Shown here: positions 27,764 to 36,415 of the stretch, piece by piece
Numbering within the stretch: position 1 is the stretch's first letter
Layout of the letters: each line of letters begins with the position of its first letter
From: Paenibacillus agricola
Lineage (GTDB): Bacteria; Bacillota; Bacilli; Paenibacillales; NBRC-103111
Direction: 5' to 3'
NCBI RefSeq assembly: GCF_011440305.1
Contig: NZ_JAAOIW010000001.1
Location: 682,001 to 746,000, forward strand
DNA: 64,000 nucleotides
Position numbers and translations under genes: made by a program
The notes under the pieces: model-generated
Told to the model about the DNA's origin: nothing
What the model saw: the letters and a program-made list of their open reading frames with translations, nothing else
Database searches by the model: none

Positions 27764-28621
27764 TTAATGACCCCCTCCGTCTTCGATACGGTTGTTGAAG
27801 AATGGGTCATGCTTTACTTTGGGGAGAACCTGTGAGATTTCAAATCGACACAGTTCTTGCATGGCTTTGGCCAGCTCGCTTGCACTCCGCTGCATGATGA
27901 CCTCTCCTTTTTCAGCGGTTGCTTTTGTAGCGTCCCCAGCGATCCCGCTTTGCGAAATATCACTCATCACCCAAGCAAACCGAATTTTTCCTTCCAAGGT
28001 CAAAAATTCAAGTTGAGACACATCCGGCATTTCCGATACCCTTAATTCTTCCTGGACCCAATTTGGTTTAATCGCCATAAGCATAGAGGTTTCAATATCC
28101 CCGCCATGAATACCGTATTCCAGTTCCTCCTCCGAAACCAGATCATGCGTTGTGTCCAAGCTGTGGGGATTAACGTAGAAAACCATCAGACCGGTTGAAA
28201 CCCGGATTTCCCTCGCAGCCACGTTCAGCAAATCAACATTGCCGCCGTGTGTGTTAAACAACAGCAGCCGTCGAAATCCGTTTCTTTTCACACTGGCTCC
28301 AATATCAGACAGCACATGAAGCAGCGTTGCCGAAGACAAGGAAAAGGTGCCCGCGTAATCCAGGTGTTCGTTGCTCTTACCGTAGGAAATCGGGGGAAGC
28401 AGCCAAACGTTCGTTTCCTCTGGCAGCAGATCCATCGTTTGCGTCAGCAGCGCTTCCCCAATGAGAGCGTCTGTCATGACCGGCATGTGCCAACCGTGCT
28501 GCTCGACTGCACCGACCGGTAAAATAACGAGAGCGTCATCCTTCGCGAGCTGCTTGATTTGCAGGGAAGAGAGCCGGGGTAAAAACCGTTCTTCCCAGGC
28601 CTTACCTTCATATCTAAACAT
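27764..28621 (-). CDS. Creatininase-family amidohydrolase
   Basis: Metal-dependent hydrolase (285 residues) of the creatininase fold, which includes creatinine amidohydrolase, the archaeal FAPy deformylase of riboflavin biosynthesis (ArfB) and MftE. Metal ligands are visible in LPVGAVEQHGWHMPVMTD (Glu, His, Asp), FNTHGGN and GIHGGDIETSM. AGAGGAG precedes ATG and the gap to the cupin gene is 3 bp. A role in opening a cyclic amide or removing a formyl group is likely in this setting, but the substrate is not known. Confidence 0.88.
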   Translation of the reverse strand: MFRYEGKAWEERFLPRLSSLQIKQLAKDDALVILPVGAVEQHGWHMPVMTDALIGEALLTQTMDLLPEETNVWLLPPISYGKSNEHLDYAGTFSLSSATLLHVLSDIGASVKRNGFRRLLLFNTHGGNVDLLNVAAREIRVSTGLMVFYVNPHSLDTTHDLVSEEELEYGIHGGDIETSMLMAIKPNWVQEELRVSEMPDVSQLEFLTLEGKIRFAWVMSDISQSGIAGDATKATAEKGEVIMQRSASELAKAMQELCRFEISQVLPKVKHDPFFNNRIEDGGGH

Positions 28622-28624
28622 GTC

Positions 28625-29062
28625 TTATGCTCCTCTCAGGCGTAACCCTGTTAGCACACGAATATCTTCGTCATCCAGGCTAGCCTCTGGGCCGGATCGA
28701 ATGAGAGCTGTAAAATTCTCATCGGGAATCAACGTGGTCAACACATAAAGCTTTCCGACCCCCGTGTTCTCAACTTCATGCATATGCCCCGGAGATACAA
28801 CGAAATAGGAGCCCTGCCGGATCGCTACTACCTCCCCATCTACGGTCGCCTTGCCCTCCCCCGCAATTACATAAAAATATTCGTATGCTGCACTATGTTC
28901 GTTCGGCGGTGTTTTCCCACCCTCATCAAAAATTTCCACAACGGATACAAAAGGAAATTTTTCTCCGTCACAAAGGATAATAAATTTGTTGCTGTCCTGG
29001 GCAGAAATTTTATGCACCGGGCAGTTTTCAAAATGGTCTGCAAGCATTCCTGTCGTTAGCAT
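28625..29062 (-). CDS. Small cupin-domain protein
   Basis: Single-domain cupin of 145 residues. Motif 1 is NEHSAAYEYFYVIAGEG (one His plus Glu ligand pattern) and motif 2 is GSYFVVSPGHMHEVENTG, so a metal site is plausible. Cupins of this size may be dioxygenases, isomerases or substrate-sensing proteins. The frame reaches 29119, but the ATG at 29062 (MLTTGMLADHF) has GAGAGGAAG with suitable spacing. It is the first gene of the 14-gene operon, 123 nt after a predicted transcription start. Confidence 0.8.
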   Translation of the reverse strand: MLTTGMLADHFENCPVHKISAQDSNKFIILCDGEKFPFVSVVEIFDEGGKTPPNEHSAAYEYFYVIAGEGKATVDGEVVAIRQGSYFVVSPGHMHEVENTGVGKLYVLTTLIPDENFTALIRSGPEASLDDEDIRVLTGLRLRGA

Positions 29063-29115
29063 TATCATCTTCCTCTCGGGACCTTCGTCCAATGTTTGAA
29101 TTGAACCCATATCTA

Positions 29116-29165
29116 ACATAACTATAATAAAGAGGATTCAATTAATAGCTTTTCATTTGTTATGT
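29116..29165. promoter_or_regulatory. Downstream pair of ACATAAC/GTTATGT heptamers
   Basis: ACATAAC at 29116-29122 and GTTATGT at 29159-29165 form an inverted pair in the leader of the 14-gene operon. The same heptamer occurs twice upstream of the promoter, so these are candidate operator half-sites for an unknown regulator. Confidence 0.35.
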
Positions 29166-29191
29166 AATGTTAGGTGACATCTTATATTAGA

Positions 29192-29220
29192 AATATAGAT
29201 TTTATCTAGTATTTAGTCAA
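29192..29220 (-). promoter_or_regulatory. Promoter of the 14-gene oxygenase/hydrolase/rib operon
   Basis: On the minus strand TTGACT (29220-29215) is followed after exactly 17 bases by TATATT (29197-29192), five of six matches in each box to the sigma-A consensus. The start would be near 29185, giving a leader of about 123 nt before the cupin gene. A GGAC-GAAG-GTCC hairpin lies just before the ribosome binding site. No FMN, S-box or thiamine riboswitch pattern was recognised in the leader. Confidence 0.65.
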
Positions 29221-29289
29221 TGGATATCACATAAGTTTGTATAATTACATAAATAAAACTCAATACGCTGTAAAATAACCAATGTTAAT

Positions 29290-29307
29290 GTTATGTGTAT
29301 GTTATGT
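29290..29307. promoter_or_regulatory. Tandem GTTATGT heptamers upstream of the operon promoter
   Basis: GTTATGT occurs at 29290-29296 and 29301-29307, an 11-bp period (one helical turn), about 70-85 bp upstream of the -35 box. With the two copies in the leader this makes four heptamers flanking the promoter within 190 bp. The region is AT-rich, so chance repetition is possible. Confidence 0.35.
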
Positions 29308-29455
29308 TCATTCAGATATTATTAAGTATTTTAACAATAAAAGAAATATTATCCTTTAGTATTTAAGCTGTTCAGATGAATGCGCGTTGTCATGGATGCT
29401 TATTGTCATAAGGGGAGGGGGCAAGTCGGATGTTTGGAAGAATTCCTGTGAATGA

Positions 29456-29484
29456 GAAAGAGGCGGATCGGCTCCGCCTCTTTC
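29456..29484 (-). terminator. Terminator after the beta-propeller gene
   Basis: Perfect 12-bp inverted repeat (GAAAGAGGCGGA / TCCGCCTCTTTC) around a 5-base loop, 35 bp past the stop codon at 29519. It insulates the long operon promoter from the upstream gene. Confidence 0.8.
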
Positions 29485-29518
29485 TGCCTGCTATTGCAAG
29501 GTGCAATCGTATTCCAGA

Positions 29519-30745
29519 TTAGAGCAGTGAGGATAGATCCGCTACATATACTCTGCGCGTTCCATCGACAAAGCCATTAAACGCAATCCATTTGAACCCA
29601 TAATCCCAAGCCGGATGAGGATCCACCCTAAGAGTTTTGTCATAAGCTTGTTCCGTACGGATGCGCACAATCGCAGTTTCTTTTCCACTTCGCAAATCAA
29701 CCCAGCGTAGCGGTACGGTTCCATCGCCATAAGCAGTTGTGTCATTTAAATAAGAATCGGTCAGCAAATGGGTTCCATTCAAATGAACGGTAGGATGCCC
29801 GGATCCCGGATTGTCCACCAGCTTGTGCAATTCACTACCATCGTAGCGGAATTGCACGAAGCGGATCCCCTCCCCTTCGATATTCAAATTCATCGTTAAA
29901 TGCTCACCATCAGGATGCCAATTAATATGATGGCCGCCCTTCGAATATTCCTCAAGAGATACAGCCAGGTGGACATCGGTGCCGTCACTTTTCACAGTAA
30001 TGGCCAGTTTGATTTCACCACCGCCAGGCTTCAGCCATCTGAGAATCATCATCAGTCGCGTGCCCTGCGGGTTATACCGGCATTGAAAGCCGTAGCTTTC
30101 ACTCGTACGGAATTTATCCAAATCTAGCTGGGAGCTGAGTGATTCCAGCATATCTCCAATCGAGATCAACAGCTTTCTTCGTCCGCTTTCTATATCTGTA
30201 ATATAAATGCCGTCGTCGTAGGGCATCCCACCATTTCTCGGTATGAATTCATCAGGAACGATCACGCCATAACCATGCTGGGTTCGCCTTGCACGGAGCG
30301 GGCAGGTGGTTGCAGCACTTCGCCCATCAGGCGAAATGACGAACAACCCCTCCTCAAAAATATGTTTGCTGCCCGTAAACGGATTCAGCCTCACGCCAAT
30401 AGGCTTCCATGTGGTCGAATTCACATCATTATAAAATAATTCCGTGTCCTTAGTTCCCCATTGAACCTGAGCACCAACCTGGCTCTCCCAGCCGCAGGTC
30501 TCAGCTACAATAGCCTCGGTGCCTTCTTGCAGATCAAGCAGTACAATTTGCCCCATTTCACCAGGAACCGGGTACCGATCCTCAAAGGGCATACGAAAAA
30601 GTGCCATATACCGACCCGATGGACTAAAGGGTGATGTATCAAAAAAACGATGGATGACCCGTCCTTCGCTGGGGGTGACACACCAAACGGGAACCTCCGG
30701 GTTAAATTCCGTATAGGCAGGATAATGAGCAGATAAATCAATCAA
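29519..30745 (-). CDS. TolB/oligogalacturonate-lyase-like beta-propeller protein
   Basis: Cytoplasmic protein of 408 residues with no signal peptide. Repeated blade-like segments carry SPSGRYMALF, SPDGRSAATT, NPQGTRLMMIL and HPDGEHLTMN, the pattern of WD40-like/TolB propellers. The whole length and the HHINWHPDGEHL segment recall the PL22 oligogalacturonide lyase fold, which is also an intracellular seven-bladed propeller. A lyase role in pectin breakdown is therefore possible, and a GH4 enzyme of the alpha-galacturonidase type lies 1.5 kb away. The fold is well supported, the activity is not. Translation starts at TTG with GGGAGGT eight bases upstream. Confidence 0.65.
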   Translation of the reverse strand: MIDLSAHYPAYTEFNPEVPVWCVTPSEGRVIHRFFDTSPFSPSGRYMALFRMPFEDRYPVPGEMGQIVLLDLQEGTEAIVAETCGWESQVGAQVQWGTKDTELFYNDVNSTTWKPIGVRLNPFTGSKHIFEEGLFVISPDGRSAATTCPLRARRTQHGYGVIVPDEFIPRNGGMPYDDGIYITDIESGRRKLLISIGDMLESLSSQLDLDKFRTSESYGFQCRYNPQGTRLMMILRWLKPGGGEIKLAITVKSDGTDVHLAVSLEEYSKGGHHINWHPDGEHLTMNLNIEGEGIRFVQFRYDGSELHKLVDNPGSGHPTVHLNGTHLLTDSYLNDTTAYGDGTVPLRWVDLRSGKETAIVRIRTEQAYDKTLRVDPHPAWDYGFKWIAFNGFVDGTRRVYVADLSSLL

Positions 30746-31129
30746 TGACGCTTACCTCCCTTGTTTTACTAACTACTCATAGTTTAACAAGCGCACCTTG
30801 GAGGAGCTATGCATACAATCCGTCAAATCATGTACCAATCCCGCAAAACCTTAATGCTCCTAGCTTGCCAATACCCTGTGAAGTTTGCAACAAAGAGATC
30901 CGCACCCACCAGCGAAAGCCTGATGCAAATAGCTGATAGTTTGCACCGTGCGTTTAAGCCAAACTTAATATCTTATCGAAAACCTATTTGATGGCAATTC
31001 TGCGATGTATCCTCATCGAAAGGGCTTCGATCAGAATCTTTTTCTATATCCAGACTTTCCCGTGAATTAATATTACATATATGGGATAATTTCCATGTAA
31101 GTTTACTTGAATAAGCTGGAGGTAGAAAA
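30746..31129. other. Intergenic region between divergent genes
   Basis: These 384 bp separate the propeller gene (minus) from the acetyltransferase gene (plus), so both promoters must lie here. I see no clear operator, structured RNA or gene remnant. The only distinctive element is the strong GGAGGT ribosome binding site just before 31130. Confidence 0.6.
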
Positions 31130-32116
31130 ATGGCAAAGTTCGTTATTCGAAGGATGCGACAACCGGACGATTTTGTGGCGGTTGCTCCGCTGCTAAATCT
31201 GATCTGGTCGGAGCCGACAACGGCTGAACGGCTGAAGGAAGACGAGGACAAAATCCCTCCAGGCAAGCTGCATTACAATGAAGAGGGCGAGCTGATGGGA
31301 TGGGATCGTCCCAAATGGGTTGCGGAAGACGAGCATGGACAAGTCGTCGCCTACGCGATCGCTTGGAGAGCTCCATGGACAGAGACCGGAGCATTGATCC
31401 ATACCGTTGTCGTTCACCCAGAAAGCCGTGGGAACGGGGTTGGGACAGCCTTGTACGTTGCGCTTCATCAATGGGCTGTAGCTGTCAAAGCCTCGCGTCT
31501 GATCGACTTCATTAGGGAAACAGATGAGCGGTCGGCAGCTTTTGCAAAACGTCGAGGCTACGTAAAGGAACGCCACACGTTCGAATCCGTTCTGGACTTG
31601 GCATCATTTGATGGCGGTGAACTGTACAATTCGATCAACGAGGCAGAGCGAGCCGGAATCCGATTCGTCACGTTGGGGGAGGTGCCAGGGGAAGCGAGCG
31701 AGAGAAAGCTGTATGAGTTGTATAAGGTCACGCATCCCGATATTCCTGGATACTCCGGCAGCTTTCCCATTTTCGAAGAATGGAAAAAATGGAGCATTGA
31801 GCAAACCGGTGTACGCCCGGAATGGATCCATATCGCCAAGGATGGCGATCGCTACATTGGCGTCGTCACGTTGCAGCAGAACGATCAAACATGGGCGATG
31901 TATCATGAATACACCGGCGTGCTTCTGGAATACCGCGGACGCCATATTGCGCTCGCCTTAAAAATGCTCGGTGTGCAAACGGCCCGCACATGCGGAGTCC
32001 CCTATTTGAGAACACACAACGATTCAATGAATGTCCCCATGCTGCGAATAAATCGTGATCTGATTGGCTTCCGGGCGGAGCCTGGGAATTATAAGATGGT
32101 GCGCGAGCTCAGATGA
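31130..32116 (+). CDS. GNAT-family N-acetyltransferase with two GNAT-like domains
   Basis: Acetyl-CoA-dependent transferase of 328 residues. The first GNAT domain shows the acetyl-CoA loop in VVHPESRGNGVGTALY (about residue 95-110) and the following AFAKRRGYVKER. The second half repeats the fold, with YHEYTGVLLEYRGRHIALALK as a weaker version of the same motif. Tandem GNAT proteins often have one catalytic and one degenerate domain, and the first looks intact here. GGAGGTAGAAAA precedes ATG. The substrate is unknown; small-molecule amines or antibiotics are usual. Confidence 0.82.
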   Translation: MAKFVIRRMRQPDDFVAVAPLLNLIWSEPTTAERLKEDEDKIPPGKLHYNEEGELMGWDRPKWVAEDEHGQVVAYAIAWRAPWTETGALIHTVVVHPESRGNGVGTALYVALHQWAVAVKASRLIDFIRETDERSAAFAKRRGYVKERHTFESVLDLASFDGGELYNSINEAERAGIRFVTLGEVPGEASERKLYELYKVTHPDIPGYSGSFPIFEEWKKWSIEQTGVRPEWIHIAKDGDRYIGVVTLQQNDQTWAMYHEYTGVLLEYRGRHIALALKMLGVQTARTCGVPYLRTHNDSMNVPMLRINRDLIGFRAEPGNYKMVRELR

Positions 32117-32137
32117 GTGTAAGTGAGATAGTTCTGG

Positions 32138-32189
32138 ATAAAGAGCGGCAGCCTATGACGAGGAGCTCGTTATAGACTGCCGCTTTATG
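32138..32189. terminator. Bidirectional terminator between convergent genes
   Basis: A long inverted repeat pairs ATAAAGAGCGGCAG with CTGCCGCTTTAT and also ATGACGAG with CTCGTTAT. It lies between the acetyltransferase stop (plus) and the GH4 stop (minus) and can serve both. Confidence 0.75.
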
Positions 32190-32236
32190 CGTTATTTGTA
32201 AGCCAATCTACCCTTTCTTATACTTCCTACGCTATT

Positions 32237-33712
32237 CTACGAATCCTTGTAGCCAACGGACAAGCGTTCCTCTGTATTGACCGTTGCTTGGTCTTGGCCA
32301 TCACGCAGGGCGGGAGGCAGCCAGCCGTCAGCCGACTTGCTGATTTTGTAAAAGGCCTCCGGCTGCGGGATATCGGGCCAGGTTTTGCCTTCGCCGTTAA
32401 ACTGTGGCAGCCAAGGAGCAAGCGCATCGAACATTTCATCACACATATCCCATACCTGCTGGGTCGTACATTGCGTAGCCGTTAACGGATCATGCAGAAT
32501 CGCCAGCTTTACCAGCTCGCGGTTGCCAGTTAACGCAGCCTCAACGGCCATTTCCTGCACACTGATGCTTGTGCGGCAGGTCGCCGCACATTGCAACGGC
32601 AGGTCGCCAACCCATGCTACACTAATGCCATTACGGTCCACGTAGCATGGGATTTCGACTGTCGAGCCATCCGGCAGGTTCGTAATAAAGCCTTTGTTCT
32701 CGATATTAAAGTGGCCGCGGTAAGTGCTCCCCGTTTCCAGCGCCTCGATAATATAAGAACCATGCTCGTCGGAGCGTTCGCCTAGCTTCATATATTCAGC
32801 TTCGCCGCTCATCCATTTTGGATACATTTCTAAATATTCATCGCGTTTGGAGATGCAATGGTTCAAATAACCAGCGGTCCTGCCGCCAATCCATTCGCCT
32901 TGATAAATCCATTTGTCGATCTCTTCCTTGTTTTTGCGATACCAGGGCAAATATTCACTCAGATGGCCATTAGACTCCGTTGAATAATAACCGAAACGCT
33001 TCAGTACATCGATCCGGCAAGGCTCGCGCTCGGAAAGCTCAGGATGCTTCTGGAAAGCCTCCAACAAATAAGGTGTCATGTCCCTACCCTCATGGGTCAC
33101 TTGAATATACCAGGTTTGGTGGTTAATCCCGGCGCATATAAAATCGACTTCCTCGCGGGGCAAGCCAAGCGCCCGGGCAATCTGCTTGTGGCCGCCTTGA
33201 ACGCCGTGGCATAAGCCAACCACATTAATGCCACCTGCGCGCCGAAGCGCCCAAGTGTTCATCGCCATCGGGTTGGAGTAATTCAGCAGCAACGCATTAG
33301 GTGCGGTCTCACGCATATCTTTGGCAATACCAAGCAGTACAGGAATCGTCCGCAGTGCAAAAAACACGCCGCCCGGTCCAAGTGTATCACCGACACATTG
33401 ATCCACACCATATTTCAAGGGAATTTCCACATCGTGATGGAACGCTTCCAACCCGCCAACACGCGCCATACAAATCACATAATCGGCTCCTGAGATCGCT
33501 TCCCGTTGGTTCGTCGTTTCTACGATCGTTGCAGCCAAGCTATTCTTGCCAATCAGGTTGCGGCACAAATCTGCAACCATCCGCAAATTATCTGCGTGAA
33601 TATCCATCAGCCTAAATTCCGTATCCCTGAATTTCTCGACGGATAAAATGTCCATCATCAATCTGCGTGTAAAACCAACACTACCAGCACCAATCATGGC
33701 TACCTTCAACAT
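32237..33712 (-). CDS. GH4-family glycosidase (alpha-glucosidase / alpha-galacturonidase type)
   Basis: NAD- and Mn-dependent glycosidase of family GH4 (491 residues), acting in the cytoplasm by an oxidation-elimination mechanism. The Rossmann motif is KVAMIGAGSVGFTRRL at the N-terminus. NYSNPMAMNTWALRR and the metal-binding Cys-His in VGLCHGVQGG follow. The sequence looks nearest the MelA/LplD branch (alpha-galactosidase or alpha-galacturonidase), by impression only. The frame extends to 33736, but ATG at 33712 has AGGAGGG upstream. The divergent AraC gene 163 bp away probably regulates it. Confidence 0.9.
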   Translation of the reverse strand: MLKVAMIGAGSVGFTRRLMMDILSVEKFRDTEFRLMDIHADNLRMVADLCRNLIGKNSLAATIVETTNQREAISGADYVICMARVGGLEAFHHDVEIPLKYGVDQCVGDTLGPGGVFFALRTIPVLLGIAKDMRETAPNALLLNYSNPMAMNTWALRRAGGINVVGLCHGVQGGHKQIARALGLPREEVDFICAGINHQTWYIQVTHEGRDMTPYLLEAFQKHPELSEREPCRIDVLKRFGYYSTESNGHLSEYLPWYRKNKEEIDKWIYQGEWIGGRTAGYLNHCISKRDEYLEMYPKWMSGEAEYMKLGERSDEHGSYIIEALETGSTYRGHFNIENKGFITNLPDGSTVEIPCYVDRNGISVAWVGDLPLQCAATCRTSISVQEMAVEAALTGNRELVKLAILHDPLTATQCTTQQVWDMCDEMFDALAPWLPQFNGEGKTWPDIPQPEAFYKISKSADGWLPPALRDGQDQATVNTEERLSVGYKDS

Positions 33713-33834
33713 GCTTATTCCCTCCTGTTTGATCATCTATATAATAAATTGCTTCCTATCTATAAAGTAAAGTATTATATAAACAATGACAATGGTAATA
33801 AACTGCTTTTACCCTACAATATATTGCTGTTCTA

Positions 33835-33848
33835 CTATAACGCTTTCA
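33835..33848. promoter_or_regulatory. Weak cre-like site between GH4 and AraC genes
   Basis: The right part of CTATAACGCTTTCA fits the CcpA consensus (core AACG followed by T and a CA end), with three mismatches on the left. The intergenic region is AT-rich and must carry both divergent promoters. Confidence 0.2.
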
Positions 33849-33875
33849 AAATATGGCCAAAGGGAGGGTCTGAGC

Positions 33876-34763
33876 ATGTCAAGCAAGTCCAAAGAGCCGT
33901 TTCGACATAACTACGGCTTTCGGTTTCGGGAAACCCCGGAATATGAAATAGCCCAAATCCATGGGATTGGGTGGGAAAATACAATAAGCACAGAGTATGA
34001 CTGGGATGGCCTTAACCGTGGCGACCAAAGCAGCTTTTTATTCCAATATACATTATCTGGACGCGGAATGATCCAGATTGATCAGCAAACCCATCCCCTG
34101 CTTGCCGGGAAAGCTTTTATGGTATGGATTCCTGGAAACCACCGCTATTATTTTCCTGCGGATAGCGACCATTGGGAGTACATGTTCGTTATCTTGCGCG
34201 GCGAACGCCTCGCCACGATTATTCAGGAGCTTATCGGCAAGCTCGGATATTTACCCGATTTCACGATCGATAGCCCTACTATCCGCACTTTAAAATTGAT
34301 ATTCGAGCAGGCCAAGCTGCGGCAAATTACAGATGGATACTTGAATTCACTGTATGCCTACCAATTTATTATCGAGCTTCAGCGCAGCACTACCTTTGAG
34401 AAATCCAGCTCAGAGATCCCGGAATCCATTTTAAAAACCGTCCATTTTATTGATCTTAATTACGAGCAGCTTGTTAATCTTGACGAAATGGCAGAAATTT
34501 CTGGATTGTCCAAATACCACTTTTTGCGCCAATTTAATCGCTTTATGGGGCTGACCCCGCTGGAATATTTGAATAAGCTGCGGATTGAGAAGGCTGCCGT
34601 TTTATTGAAGACGTCGGAGCAAACCTTGGATGAAATTGCCATTCATGTTGGTTTTGCCAATGGCAATTATTTTTCCAAGGTATTCAGGCATTGGGTGGGT
34701 ATGTCACCGGGAAAATACCGCAGCGAGCAAGGCTTGGCCACCGATAATTTATTTTTGAGATGA
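33876..34763 (+). CDS. AraC-family transcriptional regulator
   Basis: Regulator of 295 residues with an N-terminal cupin-like sensing domain (YTLSGRGMIQIDQQTHPLLAGKAFMVWIPG) and a C-terminal AraC double helix-turn-helix (LDEMAEISGLSKYHFLRQFNRFMGLTPLEY and LDEIAIHVGFANGNYFSKVFRHWVGMSPGKY). The frame starts at 33786, but ATG at 33876 has GGGAGGG upstream and matches the family N-terminus. It is divergent from the GH4 gene, its likely target. Its stop overlaps the 3' end of the diguanylate cyclase reading frame by 15 bp, tail to tail. Confidence 0.88.
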   Translation: MSSKSKEPFRHNYGFRFRETPEYEIAQIHGIGWENTISTEYDWDGLNRGDQSSFLFQYTLSGRGMIQIDQQTHPLLAGKAFMVWIPGNHRYYFPADSDHWEYMFVILRGERLATIIQELIGKLGYLPDFTIDSPTIRTLKLIFEQAKLRQITDGYLNSLYAYQFIIELQRSTTFEKSSSEIPESILKTVHFIDLNYEQLVNLDEMAEISGLSKYHFLRQFNRFMGLTPLEYLNKLRIEKAAVLLKTSEQTLDEIAIHVGFANGNYFSKVFRHWVGMSPGKYRSEQGLATDNLFLR

Positions 34764-36366
34764 TTGATTTAAAGGAATTTTTTTCAAAGCGCTATATAGC
34801 ACGGTCTGATTACGCCCATTCTCTTTGGCTTCATACAAGGATTGGTCCGCATATTTAAATAAGGTATGGAGATCCTGGGCGGAATCAGGGTAAGAGGCAA
34901 TCCCCAAAGAAATGGTAATTTTCTCACCAATCGGGTTCTCCAGAATTTCAATCTGCGTTCTTATGCGCTCGGCTAAGAGGAATGCCTCTTCACTGGTAGT
35001 ATCAGGCAGCAGAATGGTAAACTCTTCTCCACCGTATCTACAGCAAAAATCATGCTCGCGTTTTTCGGACTGCATAACACGGGCTGTAAATTTGAGCACC
35101 TCGTCACCCATTTGATGGCCGTGCTTGTCATTGACAGCTTTAAAATGATCCAAATCAAGCATCACGATACTGAAATTCATCGGGTTCTCGAACCACAAAC
35201 GGAGAATGGATTCCATGGATCTTCTATTGGTCAGGCCAGTCAAAGGATCGGTTTGCGCTTCAAACGATAGCTCCTCCGCCCTTTTACGCATCGCATTAAA
35301 AGCCTCGGTTATCGTGGTGTATAGCTCATTAGCCTCATAATTCCAGTGATTAATATTCGGAATTTGGCTATATAGAGCTTCATTCTTGTTTAGCCTTGAG
35401 GCAAGGTGTGCAAGCTTATTAAGTGGCTCTGATAGCTTAGCTGAAACCCAAAGCACAAAAAGCAGCACAATAACTAATAGCGGCAACGAGTATAAGCCCA
35501 TCGTCCTCAGCAAGGCACGCACATTATCTTCCACATTGCTTACAGGTGATTGTGAGACTACCCCCCACCCTACCTCCGGTACATAGGAGTACCCCGCCAA
35601 AAATTGGCGGCCTTCCGTATTGGTGACCTTTTGCTGACCACTTTGTCCAGCCATCAGCTGTTGAACTACAGGATTGGGTGAAGCAGGCGTACCAATCCGC
35701 CCAGGACTCGGATGAAATAAGATATGGCCTGAAGCGTCTATCACATAGAAGTAGGAGCCATTACTATTTTCTGATTGCTCCCCGAATATTTTTTTTCAAC
35801 ACATTCGCTTCTTGCAGGTAAATAGAGCCAGCTATATAGCCTTTATAGGCGCCGGTTACATCAAAAATAGGGTGGCTGACCATGATAACCATACGTTTTG
35901 TAATGGATACATAAGGTTCGGAAATTAAAGGCTTCCTTAGCTCCAGCGCTTGTTTCGATGCTTGTGAGGTCAGCTTTTGACCAACGATACCTAAACTGCT
36001 GGGCGATACAGAACGTACCGTACCTTCAGTATCAATCATCGACATCGAGCTAAAGAAGGTATCCGTGCTCATCAGAAAATCTAACTGCTTCTGTGTAGCT
36101 TCATCCGAGCTCTCCTCATTCGAATAATAGAGCGCTGTCCCTTTTACGGATTGCTTCATGGATAATATAATCGTTTGGGCCGTTCGGCTAAGCTCATTGG
36201 AATGAATCCTGTTTAAATCGAGTGTATTGTTATACAAAGAGGATTTTTCAGCTTGATAGGCAACTAGGGCATTGATGAGCAATGTAATAATTACTGAAAA
36301 TAAAACGACGCTGGAAATGATCAGAGAAAGTTTAAATCCTTTATTTGCATACTTGTGTTCTACCAA
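34749..36366 (-). pseudogene. Membrane diguanylate cyclase (dCache-GGDEF) split by a one-base frameshift
   Basis: Two adjoining frames make one protein of about 539 codons. The first (TTG start at 36366 with GGGGGA upstream) encodes a membrane helix and most of a dCache sensor, ending YLQEANVLKKNIRGAIRK. The second continues the dCache domain (VIDASGHILFHPSPGRIG), a second helix, and a GGDEF domain with the active motif RYGGEEF. The break lies at a run of eight A (35790-35797). With seven A the frame would read VLKKIFGEQSENSNGSYFYVIDASG straight through. It may be a real mutation, phase variation, transcriptional slippage or a sequencing error. All catalytic residues are kept, so loss may be recent or reversible. 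If read through, it makes cyclic di-GMP in response to an external signal. Confidence 0.8.
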
Positions 36367-36415
36367 TGATGTTCCCCCTAAGCCTCTGCCTTGAATACAT
36401 AGTGTTGGATCTGCT

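Noticed and set aside
15792-29062. Simple alkanesulfonate (ssuEADCB-like) operon
   Set aside because: The importer class fits, but there is no SsuD/SsuE pair, the monooxygenases are NtaA/DszA type, and three amidases, a Rieske enzyme and rib genes are not explained by sulfonate use.
29062-29220. Riboswitch (FMN, S-box or thiamine) in the leader of the long operon
   Set aside because: The leader is short and AT-rich. None of the conserved loops of these riboswitches could be found by eye; only a small GGAC/GTCC hairpin is present.
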